From Whitmania pigra (taxonomy: Eukaryota > Annelida > Clitellata > Hirudinida > Haemopidae), in the NCBI GenBank assembly GCA_021613335.1, contig JAJTWR010000263.1, positions 3,112,501 to 3,176,500 of the forward strand: a stretch of DNA of 64,000 nucleotides. The letters are read 5' to 3'. How positions within the stretch are numbered: position 1 is the stretch's first letter; each line of letters starts with the position of its first letter. Of the stretch, positions 33,084 to 43,797 are shown piece after piece. Under the pieces are notes generated by a model. That model made no database searches. It worked only from the letters and a program-made list of their open reading frames with translations, and had not been told where the DNA came from. A program made the translations under genes and the position numbers.

Positions 33084-33297
33084 TCTACAATTCATCTTCA
33101 CCAACCGGTTCATAAATCATCCATAGTCAACCGAGGCTTCTCTTATGCCTCGCCCGCCGTCTGGAACAGTCTGCCCCCCATCATCTGGTCACGCCAGCTG
33201 AAGACCTACCTCTTCAAAGCATCCCTTGAAGAACCAAGGCGCCTCTGACGCTACGCTTCAGGCGCCATATAAATAAACCATTATTATTATTATAGAT
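33084..33297 (+). mobile_element. LINE 3'-end fragment sharing its tail with SINE family A
   Basis: The frame from about 33084 encodes the LINE C-terminal signature GFSYASPAVWNSLPP and LKTYLFKASLEEP, then a stop. The 3' UTR reads GCGCCTCTGACGCTACG, GGCGCCATATAAATAAACC and ends in (ATT)n. The last about 50 bp match the tail of the SINE family A copies. The fragment is 5'-truncated, and L2/CR1-like by motif and microsatellite tail. Confidence 0.75.
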
Positions 33298-35373
33298 TCT
33301 TTTCTTGTCGCCGAACCCTAATATCTCGAGCACAAAAGAGTGCAAAATTCTCCACTTGACATTGGTTATCTGGAGTAATCGCCGACGAATTGAGGTGTAA
33401 CCGCCAAATTCCCACTTTGTCGCAGCATTTTTTCGTTGGTTATGTTGTCGTTCGGTAAAGCTCTTTTACGTCGCCATACCCAATTTACTCACTTTATTAA
33501 TTAACTTTATAATGGGTTACTTGGTCAAATTGGTATATTTTAACCATTAAATACGTTGAATTAATTTATTTTTAAAATTTAAGCAATGCTTTCTGCAGAA
33601 TTAAGTAATAAGTTTAAAATTGAATTTGTATTGTTACTGCAAACTCAGTCGTAATAGTAATAATAGTTGTAAAGTAGTGACGGCAGTTCTGTTTATTAAC
33701 ATTTATAAACGTGAAAATAAAAACGAGACAGGCACATCATTTCTCAGCTGGATAATATTTTCATTTATTTTTAAAGAAGCGGTAATATTTATATTTGCGT
33801 ACTTCGACAGAAAATTAAATCCGGTGAGGCTGATGCGACAATTTTATTAGAATTAAACGAGGTTTATAGAAAGTTAAACGATGTGAAATAAGAGCACAAA
33901 ATAAATGCAATTATGCTTGCCGCGATCACAGACAACTTGACAACAGCCAGTATGTTATTGATTTGATTGAACTTAAATTGTCTCTTAATGCTCTAACTGA
34001 TAGTCTCTATCTAACCTTTGTCAAGCTTTTGAAATTGACGTAGACTAATATTGAATGGGATCGTGGCGCTTCACTTGTCCTCAAGTCCCCAAAAATAAAT
34101 GTTGACTATATTTTGTAGAATAAGGATTTTTTTAAAGTGTTATTCAATCAAACGGATTAGTGAAGACGTGCTTTTAAAATTCAATTTGGTTTTCAAAAAT
34201 GTAAATTCAAGTAATAATTTCTATTAGCAACGCTCATACTGCGAATCTTACCAGAGCAAACACTGCAATTCGACGAAAAATTTGAATATCATGTTAGGTT
34301 CAGGGATGGATTATAAGTTCATTTAGTCCTAAAAACATTTAGAAACATTTATAAGGAGGAATATTTAAAATAGCGCATTTCACTGTTAAGGAAAGGGGAA
34401 TTTTAAGTTTAATCGAGTGATTAGATAATCTAGAACTTGTCTTGGTGACTTTTAAATGTGTCAACCTTGAAACAATTTAGCGATTCTTCGGGTTGTAAAA
34501 CCAACAAAGTTTTAAAATAATAATTATTAAAATCCCTTTTGAATGTTCTGAGGAACATTGAAGTCCACTGAATTGTTAATGTGACTTTAAGGATTGGACT
34601 GACAATAATGAATTATTTTAAATAAAAATTTTCAAAAATCATTTTTAAGCTACCTAATCCAATATTTGATTTCTCATAAAGTGTCTCTCACGAGATTAAA
34701 ATAAAGTAACATTAATAATAAACTTGCATTAAGCGCTCAGGAGGATTAAAATTTAAAACAAATATCCGTTGTTTAAAGTCATTTTGTTCGATTCTTCAAA
34801 TTCTTAAGGGTGAATGAACGGAGGAATTAAATATTAAATAAACTCGTATGCACTATAAGCCATCAAGTAAAACTGAAGACATGCTGTTAAAATGTTGGCG
34901 GTGGAATTAAATGTTTTTTAAAATTATTTTGTAATTGTTGAACTTATTATTATTTTATTATGATGCTAAATGTTATTATCGTCGAATTATTTTAGCTTAT
35001 ACAAATGCATGTTTTCTCTTGACATAAAAGAAGTTTATTTTCAGTTGAAGACGGAGATACGGAGGCCTTCTTTAAATCGCGTCTTTTGGAATGATTTGTA
35101 ACTTCATCGAAAAATGCTGAACCAACATAAAAAAAAAGAAGTTAACGTTGATTTTCTGCCTTAGCTAGAACCAGATTTCTCTCCACAAATAAACATTTCT
35201 AAAATAAATTTCTTTCGGCGTCACTTGTGGGCGCCCACTTGTGGCTCTTATTACTTATTATCCACTTATTAAAGCCACTTCAGCAGACGACGTTTGCGAC
35301 GAGCACTTGTTTAAATACTTTTGAGAAAAGTCATGAAAATAACATTAATTACATTAATATACATGATCTCAAA
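33298..35373. other. Intergenic, no gene seen
   Basis: AT-rich. A small duplication of a CACTTGTGG-type motif lies near 35222-35245. No coding or RNA signal recognised. Confidence 0.4.
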
Positions 35374-35536
35374 CAGGAATGTGTTTTTTAAATAAAAGAA
35401 TGAAACGCAACTCATTTTCAAACGCTTTTTATAACGTTTTAAAATAATTTATTATCAATATTATTATTATTAACTAACTTTAAGATATTCCTTAATTTTG
35501 TTTAGTTTATTTCTTGCTAATAAAAATTCACTTGAG
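35374..35536 (+). repeat. Left copy of a 163-bp perfect direct repeat
   Basis: Bases 35374-35536 (CAGGAATGTGTTTTTT ... TTCACTTGAG) recur without a mismatch at 36587-36749. The bases flanking both ends differ, so the identity stops exactly at these limits. I read the pair as an unusually long target-site duplication of the enclosed element. Confidence 0.9.
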
Positions 35537-36586
35537 AACTTAGAAACTCCTACCGCGGAGCTAACCGACAGGGAATCATCAGAGGAGTGCCCCCGTCATC
35601 AAACGTTTCGGCCCAAACTCCTGACGTTCTCGAGGGGTGGGCCACACACCCGTTGATAAGGCGGGTGTCCCTGTCGGTGAAAACCCTACCTATCCGACTT
35701 CATCGCAACGCACCGCACGTTATATGATGATCGATGAAATTCACGACGACCTTTGCGCATCGATCTCATATAATGCAAACTGAGCGTTATAATTTCTTTG
35801 AAGCGGCCGCCGACACTTAGAAATATACGCTCACCGGACGCGCGCATATATTGCCTCAAACGCTCAATCGCGTTTTTACGTCATTTGCGAATGCGCGCGT
35901 CAACAACTCAACAACCAAACCGCGATCTCTATTCTTAGCAACGCTTACGACCTCTCATCTCCCAAATCCAACACGATGCTGCCTCTGCAGCCTCCGACAT
36001 TTTTATCATAGCCCTAGTTCTTTCCCGGCTCGATAAACCTATTTTGACGGAGTGCCTTCTTCTCGCATTTCAGCCACTCAAGCTCACGTTGCCGTCGAGA
36101 TTTTTGCGGTTGTACAGGTCGTTTCTCAGCAACGATCCCGAACCTCTCCAAACACTTACCATATATGCAGTCAGTAAAGGACTTCATGGAAGCGTCTCTT
36201 TTCATTACTTTCTTGAGATCGCTTTTGAGAACGACATCCAATCCGTCCCAACCACTCCTATCATTACCTCGAGGGAACTTGATTCTAGCTCGTGGAGGGT
36301 CTTCCGTGAGGCAGGAAACTCGAACATACACGGAACTGTGGTGAGATTCCGGTCCGGTATCGTTCGACGTTTTACCTGAAGGCTCAGTCGCATCAGAACG
36401 CTGTTTCTCTACCTCCCCTTCGCATTTCAGCTTTGTCTGGTGAATCTTAAGTCCCTTCTCGGTCTGAAACACACGACCACATCTACATCTGCTTACTGGC
36501 ACGCCATTAGCCAGTCCGTAGTCATAAATCGAAAAATCATTGACATTCGGTACGGTTACCGTAGGGGCATCGATGGGTCCGTCATT
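35537..36586 (-). mobile_element. R2/NeSL-like non-LTR element, internally deleted, between long direct repeats
   Basis: About 1050 bp. On the minus strand a frame open from the right edge to TAG at 36014 encodes a zinc finger CRCGRVFQTEKGLKIHQTK (C-x-C ... H-x5-C, the KxC lying just beyond), then ARIKFPRGNDRSGWDGLD and ECLERFG-like spacing (YGKCLERFG), then a basic region. This is the layout N-terminal to the reverse transcriptase in R2/NeSL-type elements with a restriction-like endonuclease. The only Met upstream lies in the flanking repeat, so the native start is lost. RT and endonuclease are absent; the minus-strand 3' part (35537-36010) is GC-richer than its surroundings and contains strong hairpins. 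It could be a non-autonomous derivative moved in trans. Confidence 0.7.
35564..35678. other. Predicted structured RNA segment at the element's 3' end
   Basis: ACCGACAGGG (35564-35573) pairs perfectly with CCCTGTCGGT (35669-35678). Just inside, ACACCCG and CGGGTGT form a second stem, closed by the loop TTGATAAGG. Nested stems in a 3' UTR fit a recognition structure for target-primed reverse transcription; a self-cleaving fold is possible but not shown. Confidence 0.5.
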
Positions 36587-36749
36587 CAGGAATGTGTTTT
36601 TTAAATAAAAGAATGAAACGCAACTCATTTTCAAACGCTTTTTATAACGTTTTAAAATAATTTATTATCAATATTATTATTATTAACTAACTTTAAGATA
36701 TTCCTTAATTTTGTTTAGTTTATTTCTTGCTAATAAAAATTCACTTGAG
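36587..36749 (+). repeat. Right copy of the 163-bp perfect direct repeat
   Basis: Identical to 35374-35536. Sequence before it (GTCATT) and after it (TTCTTAAG) differs from that around the left copy. Confidence 0.9.
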
Positions 36750-37544
36750 TTCTTAAGTAAACAATGAAAGCTTCACAATATGGTCACAACATGTGAAGCT
36801 ATTTCAGACAACATTGAGAACAATGATGTGCCGTGATTTGCTTAAACGAATAATTGCTAAATAAACCTTGGAACCTCAAATGGCAACATTTATTAAATAA
36901 AAATTGGCAGCGATGCGTTTATAGTCAACTTCAGACAATATTCAACAACGTTTCATCGTTAAAAAATTGTTTGCAACAATTTCAATGCACAATCCCAAGT
37001 ACAAGTGTGTAAACAGTATTAAACGGCCTCCTTCAATTGAGGGCGGTTTCTTCACACAAACTTTTGTAATTATTTTAATAATTATAACATTTAATTATTT
37101 CACTAATTTTATTTTAATTTCAATAAACTAGTTCTTAAAAATATAAAAATATTAGCATTTTGTTCGGAACAATCAACTCAATCTTTACTCAACAATCAAC
37201 GTACTTTTAAGCTCACCATTCGTTGATTTAACTTCACTTATTAACACATTTGTTTAACAAAAGTATTAATTATTTTCTTACTTAAACAAATGTTTTCACA
37301 GATGATGAAACCATTATTTGTTTGCAGTCAGCAAAAGAAGCCTTAAGCATTGAGAATCGCAGATGAGCAACAGCTGAACAATGTTTAACTCAGCATTTAA
37401 ATGACACAATAACAAATTATTTGTAATTTTTATTGACCCCATATCGCTTTCTATATGCTTATATTATTAACAGATATCTGGAACCCATTGATACTCTCTT
37501 GATAGTCTGCTCCATCACGTATAATCTTGTGCATATAAATTATG
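36750..37544. other. Intergenic, no gene seen
   Basis: AT-rich, featureless by eye. Confidence 0.4.
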
Positions 37545-37946
37545 CAGTGGCGCAACCAGCGAAAAATGCTGGGGGGGGGGGGGGGGGGCTCAAGTTTAGA
37601 AAAGGGACGAAAGCCCGACGCAGTCGAAAAATTTGTGAAACTGTTCAAATCAAAACTACCAATTATAATTAATAAAGATAGAACAAATAAAATAATAATA
37701 ATTAATTTATAAAGCGCCATGTGCATAGCGTCAGAGGCGTCAGATTATTATTGTTATGAGTTTAACTATTTTCTGTCTGCAGTCTTATTTTGTATCTTTA
37801 ATAATTTATTAATGAGATTGACTATCATCTGTTTCAAACCAGTTAAATCCCCTTACCCCCCTCAACAAAAAAAAACCTCATCAGATTTGGAAAAATTGTA
37901 GGGTCTCCTATTAGGCCCTCCCCAGCCCCCCCTAGTTGCGCCACTG
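37545..37946. mobile_element. Non-autonomous hAT element (MITE) with perfect 8-bp target duplication
   Basis: About 402 bp, starting CAGTGGCGCAACCAGC and ending GCTAGTTGCGCCACTG-like (CTAGTTGCGCCACTG), which are inverted repeats. The flanks 37537-37544 and 37947-37954 are both AAATTATG, a perfect 8-bp duplication as hAT transposases make. Inside are a G run of about 19 (about 37570), subterminal C-rich sequence and a SINE tail fragment at 37704-37739. No transposase ORF. Confidence 0.9.
37704..37739 (-). mobile_element. SINE family A 3'-tail fragment nested in the hAT MITE
   Basis: ATTTATAAAGCGCCATGTGC then ATAGCGTCAGAGGCG matches the SINE A / LINE tail on the minus strand. Only the tail is present. 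Confidence 0.65.
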
Positions 37947-38750
37947 AAATTATGTTATACAATAGTAAATATAAATTTTTGGGAAGTATGATCAGTGAAA
38001 TTTACCTTCAAGCAATTCTCAAATATAAGTAACAAACATTTGAACCTTGTTTGAAATGTTTGTGCTCGGGTTTTATTTCTATTTTTATTTATTCCCAGAT
38101 ATTTACCCAGAGATCAGACAAATAAATAAGTAAATTATATAATTAAATAATCCATAGCCTTAATAAATTATTTTTTTAAGCCAGCTAAACAACCTTATTA
38201 TCCCAATCAATCCAAGAAAACAAATAAATTTACTACTTGTCGTCGAGTGGTGCTTTCTGACAGTTCTGAGAAAAACTGAATTAATAATGTCATTCTTTCC
38301 TTCTCGAGAACATTTATGAGTTATTTTAATCATAAATGCAGCTTTTATCATAATAATTAAAATTGTCATAATTATTCAACGGTCAAAGATGAAAAAACAT
38401 AATATACAAATGTACCAATACAAATTTAACCCAAGCAGCATGATAATTTATGGGTTCTGAATTATTGAATTTTGTTTTCTTTGAAGAAAAGAGCGACTCA
38501 TTGAATGTAACATTTTGAATGAATTACTGCTTTAAACCATTTTAAATCTACTGCATCTTCTCACGATTCTAATAAGAAGAAGGCAGTTACGAAAGAATGA
38601 TTTTGTTTGCTCTGACGCAGTTGTTGTTTTGTTTGTTTGTTTTTGTTCTGTTAATTGTTTCTTTTCGCCTTCATACGAGAATGCATAAAATGTTATAAAA
38701 TAAACTTCAATATTTGTGTGGACTTTTAGTTTTTCATTGCTTTGTCTGCT
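37947..38750. other. Intergenic, no gene seen
   Basis: AT-rich; short minus-strand frames only. Confidence 0.4.
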
Positions 38751-38755
38751 ACTGG

Positions 38756-38764
38756 TATAAAAAA
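38756..38764 (+). promoter_or_regulatory. Possible TATA box
   Basis: TATAAAAAA about 100 bp upstream of the 85-codon ORF. The assignment rests on position and motif only. Confidence 0.3.
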
Positions 38765-38856
38765 AATTAAACTACCGTGAACATCGATTTTTGTTGAGAA
38801 TTCAATTGTTTGTACGTTTGAAACATTGCTCAAAAGTTTTAGAAAGCAGGTATTGC

Positions 38857-39114
38857 ATGCCAACACCGAGAAGTCCCAAAGACGTCATTACCGAAATGAC
38901 GGATGCACTTCGTTTATGTGATAGCTGCTTGAAATCATACGAGGCTTGTATCAAGCCATTTGCAGACGAATATGCTAAAGAGCCAAAGGACCAGTTGAAA
39001 ACCTTGACTGATGATGTCATAGAAATTAAAAAGGTCATCAGAACAATTGACAAATTGATGGGGGTTATTAGTGAGCAAGGAAAGCAAATGGAAGAACCTA
39101 AAGGAGCCGAATAA
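38857..39114 (+). CDS. Small ORF, 85 aa, unknown
   Basis: ATG at 38857 to TAA at 39112. The composition looks protein-like: PRSPKDVITEMTDALRLCD at the start, a charged helix-prone middle (LKTLTDDVIEIKKVIRTIDK) and a polar end (QMEEPKGAE). No signal peptide or membrane segment. A second short frame follows (ATG about 39136, FERKAETLITDVEKVQHQV), suggesting an adjacent exon or a broken continuation. A GTAAGA donor lies just after the stop. A TATA-like box sits about 100 bp upstream. I do not recognise a family; it could be a short lineage-specific gene or a remnant. Confidence 0.35.
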   Translation: MPTPRSPKDVITEMTDALRLCDSCLKSYEACIKPFADEYAKEPKDQLKTLTDDVIEIKKVIRTIDKLMGVISEQGKQMEEPKGAE

Positions 39115-39489
39115 AGAATAAGTAAGAAAACAAACATGAAACCAAACTCCTCCAGCTTGTTTGAAAGAAAAGCTGAAACTCTGATTACAGACGTTGAAAA
39201 AGTCCAACATCAAGTGACTGACACATATAGCAAGTAAGGAAAACAGAGAAGAACACATGAAGTTATAAAGAAAAATAAAAAAAAAAAGGTCAATCAAAAA
39301 GCAAATGCGTGGTCAGGATTAGGGGCCAACCTGGGAATACCCACGCTGTCGCCTGTAGAAGAAGATCTGAACTGAATTGAATTATATTTTTGTTATTGAG
39401 GACCTTAGTTTTGATTTGAAGGAATTGAGCATTGTACAGTTTAAGTTATTTAAATGGGTTTCTTTTAAGACAGTCCCGTGGAGATCACC

Positions 39490-40633
39490 CAGGGACGCCC
39501 CTTGAGGGGGGGGCAAGAGGGGGCAGCTTGCCCCCACTTGGAACAGACTGAAATAAGTTGCGAAAATTAGGATTCACAATTTAAATGCATATTATAATAA
39601 TTCCTACAAGGTTTAGGATTTAAAATGGAATAATGTCCGCCCATCTCTCTTGGTATTAAATTAAATTCGCCATTGGTTAGATATTTCGTTGTCTTGGTGA
39701 TTTTGTTTACGTTCATAATTTGTTGAGGGTTATTTGAAAGTTTGAGTTTTTTAATACGTGTTATAATAAGCGCTTAATTGGTAATAATAACAAGTATTAC
39801 TATAGTTTAACAAATCTAATCAACAAGTTGTTATTACGATTCCGCAGTAATTACCAGTAAATAGTACATCTTATGGCTCGTTATAATTCTTGTTTAAAAG
39901 GATGGTTTGAGGACGTTAAGCTGAGACCTTATCATGTTTCATATCTGAGGCATAGATCGCAAAATGAATTTGTTCAATTAATTGCGAACACGCTCAAAAG
40001 TAAAATCATTAAAGAAATTTCTGACAATCAGTTCTACACTGTGGTGGTGAATTCAACACGAGATAGTTCGAGGAAAGACATGGTGACTATTGTAATCCGT
40101 TTCGTAAATCAGGAAGGAATTGCAAATGAAAAACTGTTGCAAATAACCGAAATAACTGACAAGACTGGCGCTGGATTAGGAAAAAGTATTTATATATATA
40201 TAATTATATTAATTAATTATATTAATTCACTGCTAATTATATTAATTAATTATATTAATTCACCACTAATTATATTATAATTATATTAATTCACCACTAA
40301 TTATATAAATATATATATATAAAGATATATATATATAGTCAGTTGCTTGCCACGCAATGCCCTCGATACTGACAATCTTTCTTTTCAATCGTATGATTTT
40401 GCTGCTTCAATGTTGGGAAAGTTTAAAGGAGCTCAACAGAAAGTAGCTGAGCTGGTTGGCCATTTTGTACAATATGCTCCTTGTCAAGCACACAGAACAA
40501 ACACCGCAGTTGAACATTGTTGCCGTGCCAGAACGATCATTTCCGATATGTTTAATATTTTAGAAGAATTTTTGGAGTTGGGAAAAACTGTCCTTCATGC
40601 CCCCCCCACTATATTGCCTTCTGTAAGCCCCTG
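39490..40633 (+). mobile_element. ZMYM1-like hAT transposon, deleted and interrupted
   Basis: Left end CAGGGACGCCCC with G-rich subterminal sequence; right end AAGCCCCTG, the reverse of which starts CAGGGGCTT. Flanks AGATCACC (39482-39489) and AGATCATG (40634-40641) share six of eight bases, a decayed 8-bp duplication. Inside, frames from 39873 and 40347 encode pieces of a DUF4371/hAT transposase: LRPYHVSYLRHRSQNEF, IIKEISDNQFYTVVVNSTRD, then SYDFAASMLGKFKGAQQKVA and YAPCQAHRTNTAV (family: QGYDGASNMSG ... CAAHSLNL). An AT-rich tandem tract at 40186-40335 splits the two. The C-terminal dimerisation region is missing. Confidence 0.75.
40186..40335 (+). repeat. AT-rich tandem repeat within the hAT coding region
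   Basis: Repeats of ATATTAATTCACCACTAATT and ATTAATTATATTAATT, then TATATA runs, sitting exactly where the hAT frame breaks. Confidence 0.85.
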
Positions 40634-41145
40634 AGATCATGAGCCATAATGGGAATTCAAAAATTTTAGAATGTGGTTTTTTTGACTGATTATTTCGGAA
40701 TGTTTTTGGTCTGGAAAATAAATTTTGTGAGAAGTCTCAAAAAAAAAAAAGAAATAACAACAGATAATTTTAAGACGCTACATGCACAGAGTCAGAAAAC
40801 GTCTAAATTAAAAATTTACAAATAAAATAACTCAAAGTTGAGCCAAATATCAGACAAATCAACAAATTTATAGCAGATACCAACAAATGCTTGAAAACGA
40901 CAACAAATGAACCAATTGAAGAATGCCATGCAACTTGTATGATTTATAAGATCTTTTTAATAACTAATATTATATATTGAAAGAACAAGATTGAAGCTGA
41001 TTAATGGTTGTTGGCAGCAATATGAGAGAAAATAACGTGCATGGCCTCAAGCCATAATATTATTTATAAAAGTGAATTAAATTGAAAATTCAAGTCGACC
41101 ATGATTTTTTTATATAATCATTAATCTGTGGCTGAAAGCAGTTCT
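40634..41145. other. Intergenic, with a faint SINE A tail remnant
   Basis: GACGCTACATGCACAGAGTC at about 40776-40795 resembles the SINE A tail on the minus strand. Otherwise nothing is seen. Confidence 0.35.
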
Positions 41146-41262
41146 TTTGAAATGAGCCACAAATAGGAGCCCAATGCACTTTCACGCACCAGTGACCATT
41201 CGACTGCAAACACGCCTCAATGAATTCTTCGAGGTTTGCCCACGGCTTACATCGCTGCTAAG
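41146..41262 (-). pseudogene. Isolated exon-like fragment, weakly carbohydrate-sulfotransferase-like
   Basis: On the minus strand, after a CAG acceptor at about 41263, the frame reads RCKPWANLEEFIEACLQSNG, then HWCVKVHWAPICGSF. The E-F-(I/V) ... N-x-H-W ... C order recalls the central part of HNK-1/chondroitin-type sulfotransferases (family: N-E-H-W-R-P ... C-x-P-C). No donor or neighbouring exon was found, so it may be a relic or chance. Confidence 0.2.
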
Positions 41263-42019
41263 TTCAGAAAGGCTCAAATAATTTTAACATTTGTTACAAA
41301 ATTTACCCTATTATTATTATTATTTAAAAATAATACATAAATAATAGTATATAATGTGGTTCCACATGGTAATACACACACTTGTGTTGTGGGAGTTGTT
41401 GAACATTTAACTGTTGTTGTTTTGTTTATTTAATTATTATTTATTTTGTTTATTTATTATTTCTTTATTGAAACAATCGTTTATGACCGCATAATACTAC
41501 TTCATTTTGAGCACAAGTGACTGTCTACGGTGCATACATAATTATTGTGAATTTTGAATGCATGCGAATGAATATTTAGTGAAGGATTATGTAATAATAT
41601 TAGGACTATAAAATTAGAAATATATAATAACTAATATGTGAATATTTAATAATATAGGCGCATATAAGTGTGCATTCATATCAGTTTATTTATTTTAAAT
41701 CATTGTGAATCAACTGATTTTTATAAAAACCAATTGTTTGAAATAATTTATGGTTGGCACCAAATTGTCAAAAGTCTAGCAATAACCTCTAAAGCATTGT
41801 ACTCTACGTTCTGCTGCAGTTTAATCACAATCGACTCTTTGAGTTCCAGTTTTTCTCTTTAAAAGACGTGAATATAAAATTATGTTGTCTAAAATTGTGG
41901 GTTAACAAACCCATATTAGCAATCTTGTATTTGTCCGATGTTTTGAGTGCCTTAGGTATCAAGACAGGATGCGAAGGCACCTTTAATCGCTAATTTTAAT
42001 TAATCCACCAATTAGCACA
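41263..42019. other. Intergenic, no gene seen
   Basis: AT-rich, no recognisable signal. Confidence 0.4.
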
Positions 42020-42125
42020 GGTGGACCATAGAGCGCCCTCTAGGGAGCAGGCTGGGTTGCGAACACGACACATGACTGTTTTTATTACCGCCGCACGCAG
42101 GAAGGCAACCAATTCGCTCGAAATT
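42020..42125 (-). mobile_element. SINE family A fragment
   Basis: Minus-strand match to the head half: GCAGGCTGGGTTGCGAACAC (B-box region) and ACCGCCGCACGCAGGAAGGC on plus. The tail is missing. Confidence 0.65.
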
Positions 42126-43410
42126 CCTGCCAGCAAATTAAATAACAAATTAACTAATTGTTCACAAACAAGATTTTGTAATTGTGTAGTGTTGTACTTG
42201 AGGTTAATAAAGCATCCTGAGCTGTAGCTCCAATTTTAAAAAGTTTAAAAACATTTAAATTATTAAGGCGACAAGCTCCACCACGTAAGTGCAAGTATTG
42301 ATGAAATTCAAAAATAAAACTAAATAGTTATTGAAATCATTCACGCATCATTGATCTCGGCCAAAAACAAAAAACATCTACGCCAGTGCATGTTTTGGTA
42401 TTCTAAGTTTTTTATCTATTCTTATTTGATGTGCAGACCCCAAGTTCAGACAGCGGAAATCTATTACTGTTAAGTGAATTATCAAATAAATGTTAAAATG
42501 TCATTTTAAATCGCTAATAAAAAATTAATGTTTTAAAATTAACTCAAAAAGTATTAGTTACAAAAAGTAAAAATTGGAGTAACTCTTTTAACAGCTTTCA
42601 AGACAACAAACGACATTCACGAGGGCCAGTTCAAACTCATAAATTCAAAATAAAAGACTTTTTTACCAGACATCTTTGATGTCTTGCGAAATTGTTTGAA
42701 GTTTATGGCTTGAAGAATGACTTTCAAGAAGCCACTTGCGATGTTTCTGAATGTACCGATTTTTATTCATTTCTGTTGCAACATTTTATGATCTTTATAA
42801 TTATGAGAAAAAAAATTATAAAAAAATTTATAAGGTGGGACCTTGCGATAAACCAATCCTTTTTGGAGAAAGACATAGCGTGGGGCGAATATTCGGCTAA
42901 TCAACATGAGACAACATTTTATGATGACAATGGAACCCGTCACAATTTATGTTGAGAATGAATGTTATCACAAATTATGCTCGAACTACTCCCACGTATT
43001 GAGTGTACTTAACAACTAAATACTGTTCATTGCTTCCTTTAATTAATGTCAGAAAGAATAAACAAAAACTTAAAGAAACCAATTAAAATTTGTAAAGTCA
43101 TGAGTTGAAAGAATATTTGGATTACGTTTGTATATATGATATATTATGGTGCTTTATATAATATTCATAATTACATATTATTTATTATCGCGATTCTTAT
43201 GTGTTCTCTTGAAAGGGATTCTAAATATGGTAAGCCTCGTATGACCTCGTATGACCCGTGTTTGTCTGCCAAATTGTTTGTCTTTGGTCGGGAAAAATAC
43301 CGAAAAAATATTATTAAATAAAATAATATATAATATATATTTAATGTTACCTATTCGATTTTAATTATTTAATTTATTATTATTGTTATCTTTGCGATTT
43401 GTATTCAAAT
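42126..43410. other. Intergenic, no gene seen
   Basis: Short frames near 42650-42955 look partly protein-like, but no start, splice context or family could be established. Confidence 0.4.
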
Positions 43411-43605
43411 GGCGTGCAGATTAGCCGAATGGGTTACGTGCCTGCATACGGCGGTAATGGCAACAGTCGTAATATGTCGTGTTCGAAACCCAGCCTGCAC
43501 TGCCGCCATCGCCCTTGGGAAGGAGCGCTATATAAATGGTTACAAGAAGCGCCTATGACGCTATGAATATGGCGCTATATAAATGAAGTGCAATTCATGA
43601 ATTGT
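43411..43605 (+). mobile_element. SINE family A, best copy
   Basis: tRNA-like head GGCGTGCAGATTAGCCGAAT with A box TTAGCCGAATGGG and B box GTGTTCGAAACCC about 60 bp later, a body with GGAAGGAGCGCTATATAAATG, and a tail GCGCCTATGACGCTATG ... ATGGCGCTATATAAATGAAG. About 195 bp. The tail matches the LINE 3' end at 33240-33285. It is not a functional tRNA gene. Confidence 0.85.
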
Positions 43606-43686
43606 TATTTGTTATTTATCACTTTTTAGTCCCTAATTAAGAAATAACTCAAGAATAATAATTAATAATAATAATAACTTCAATTC

Positions 43687-43797
<111 letters not shown>

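Noticed and set aside
35374..36749. The 163-bp repeats as LTRs of an LTR retrotransposon
   Set aside because: They do not start TG and end CA, there is no primer-binding or polypurine tract, and the enclosed ORF is of the non-LTR R2/NeSL type.
42650..42955. 87-codon plus-strand frame
   Set aside because: Starts without ATG, and the two overlapping frames are equally plausible; no family or splice evidence.
43411..43500. Possible tRNA genes at the SINE A and B heads
   Set aside because: A and B boxes are present but the cloverleaf is imperfect, copies are dispersed and each continues into a SINE body or tail.
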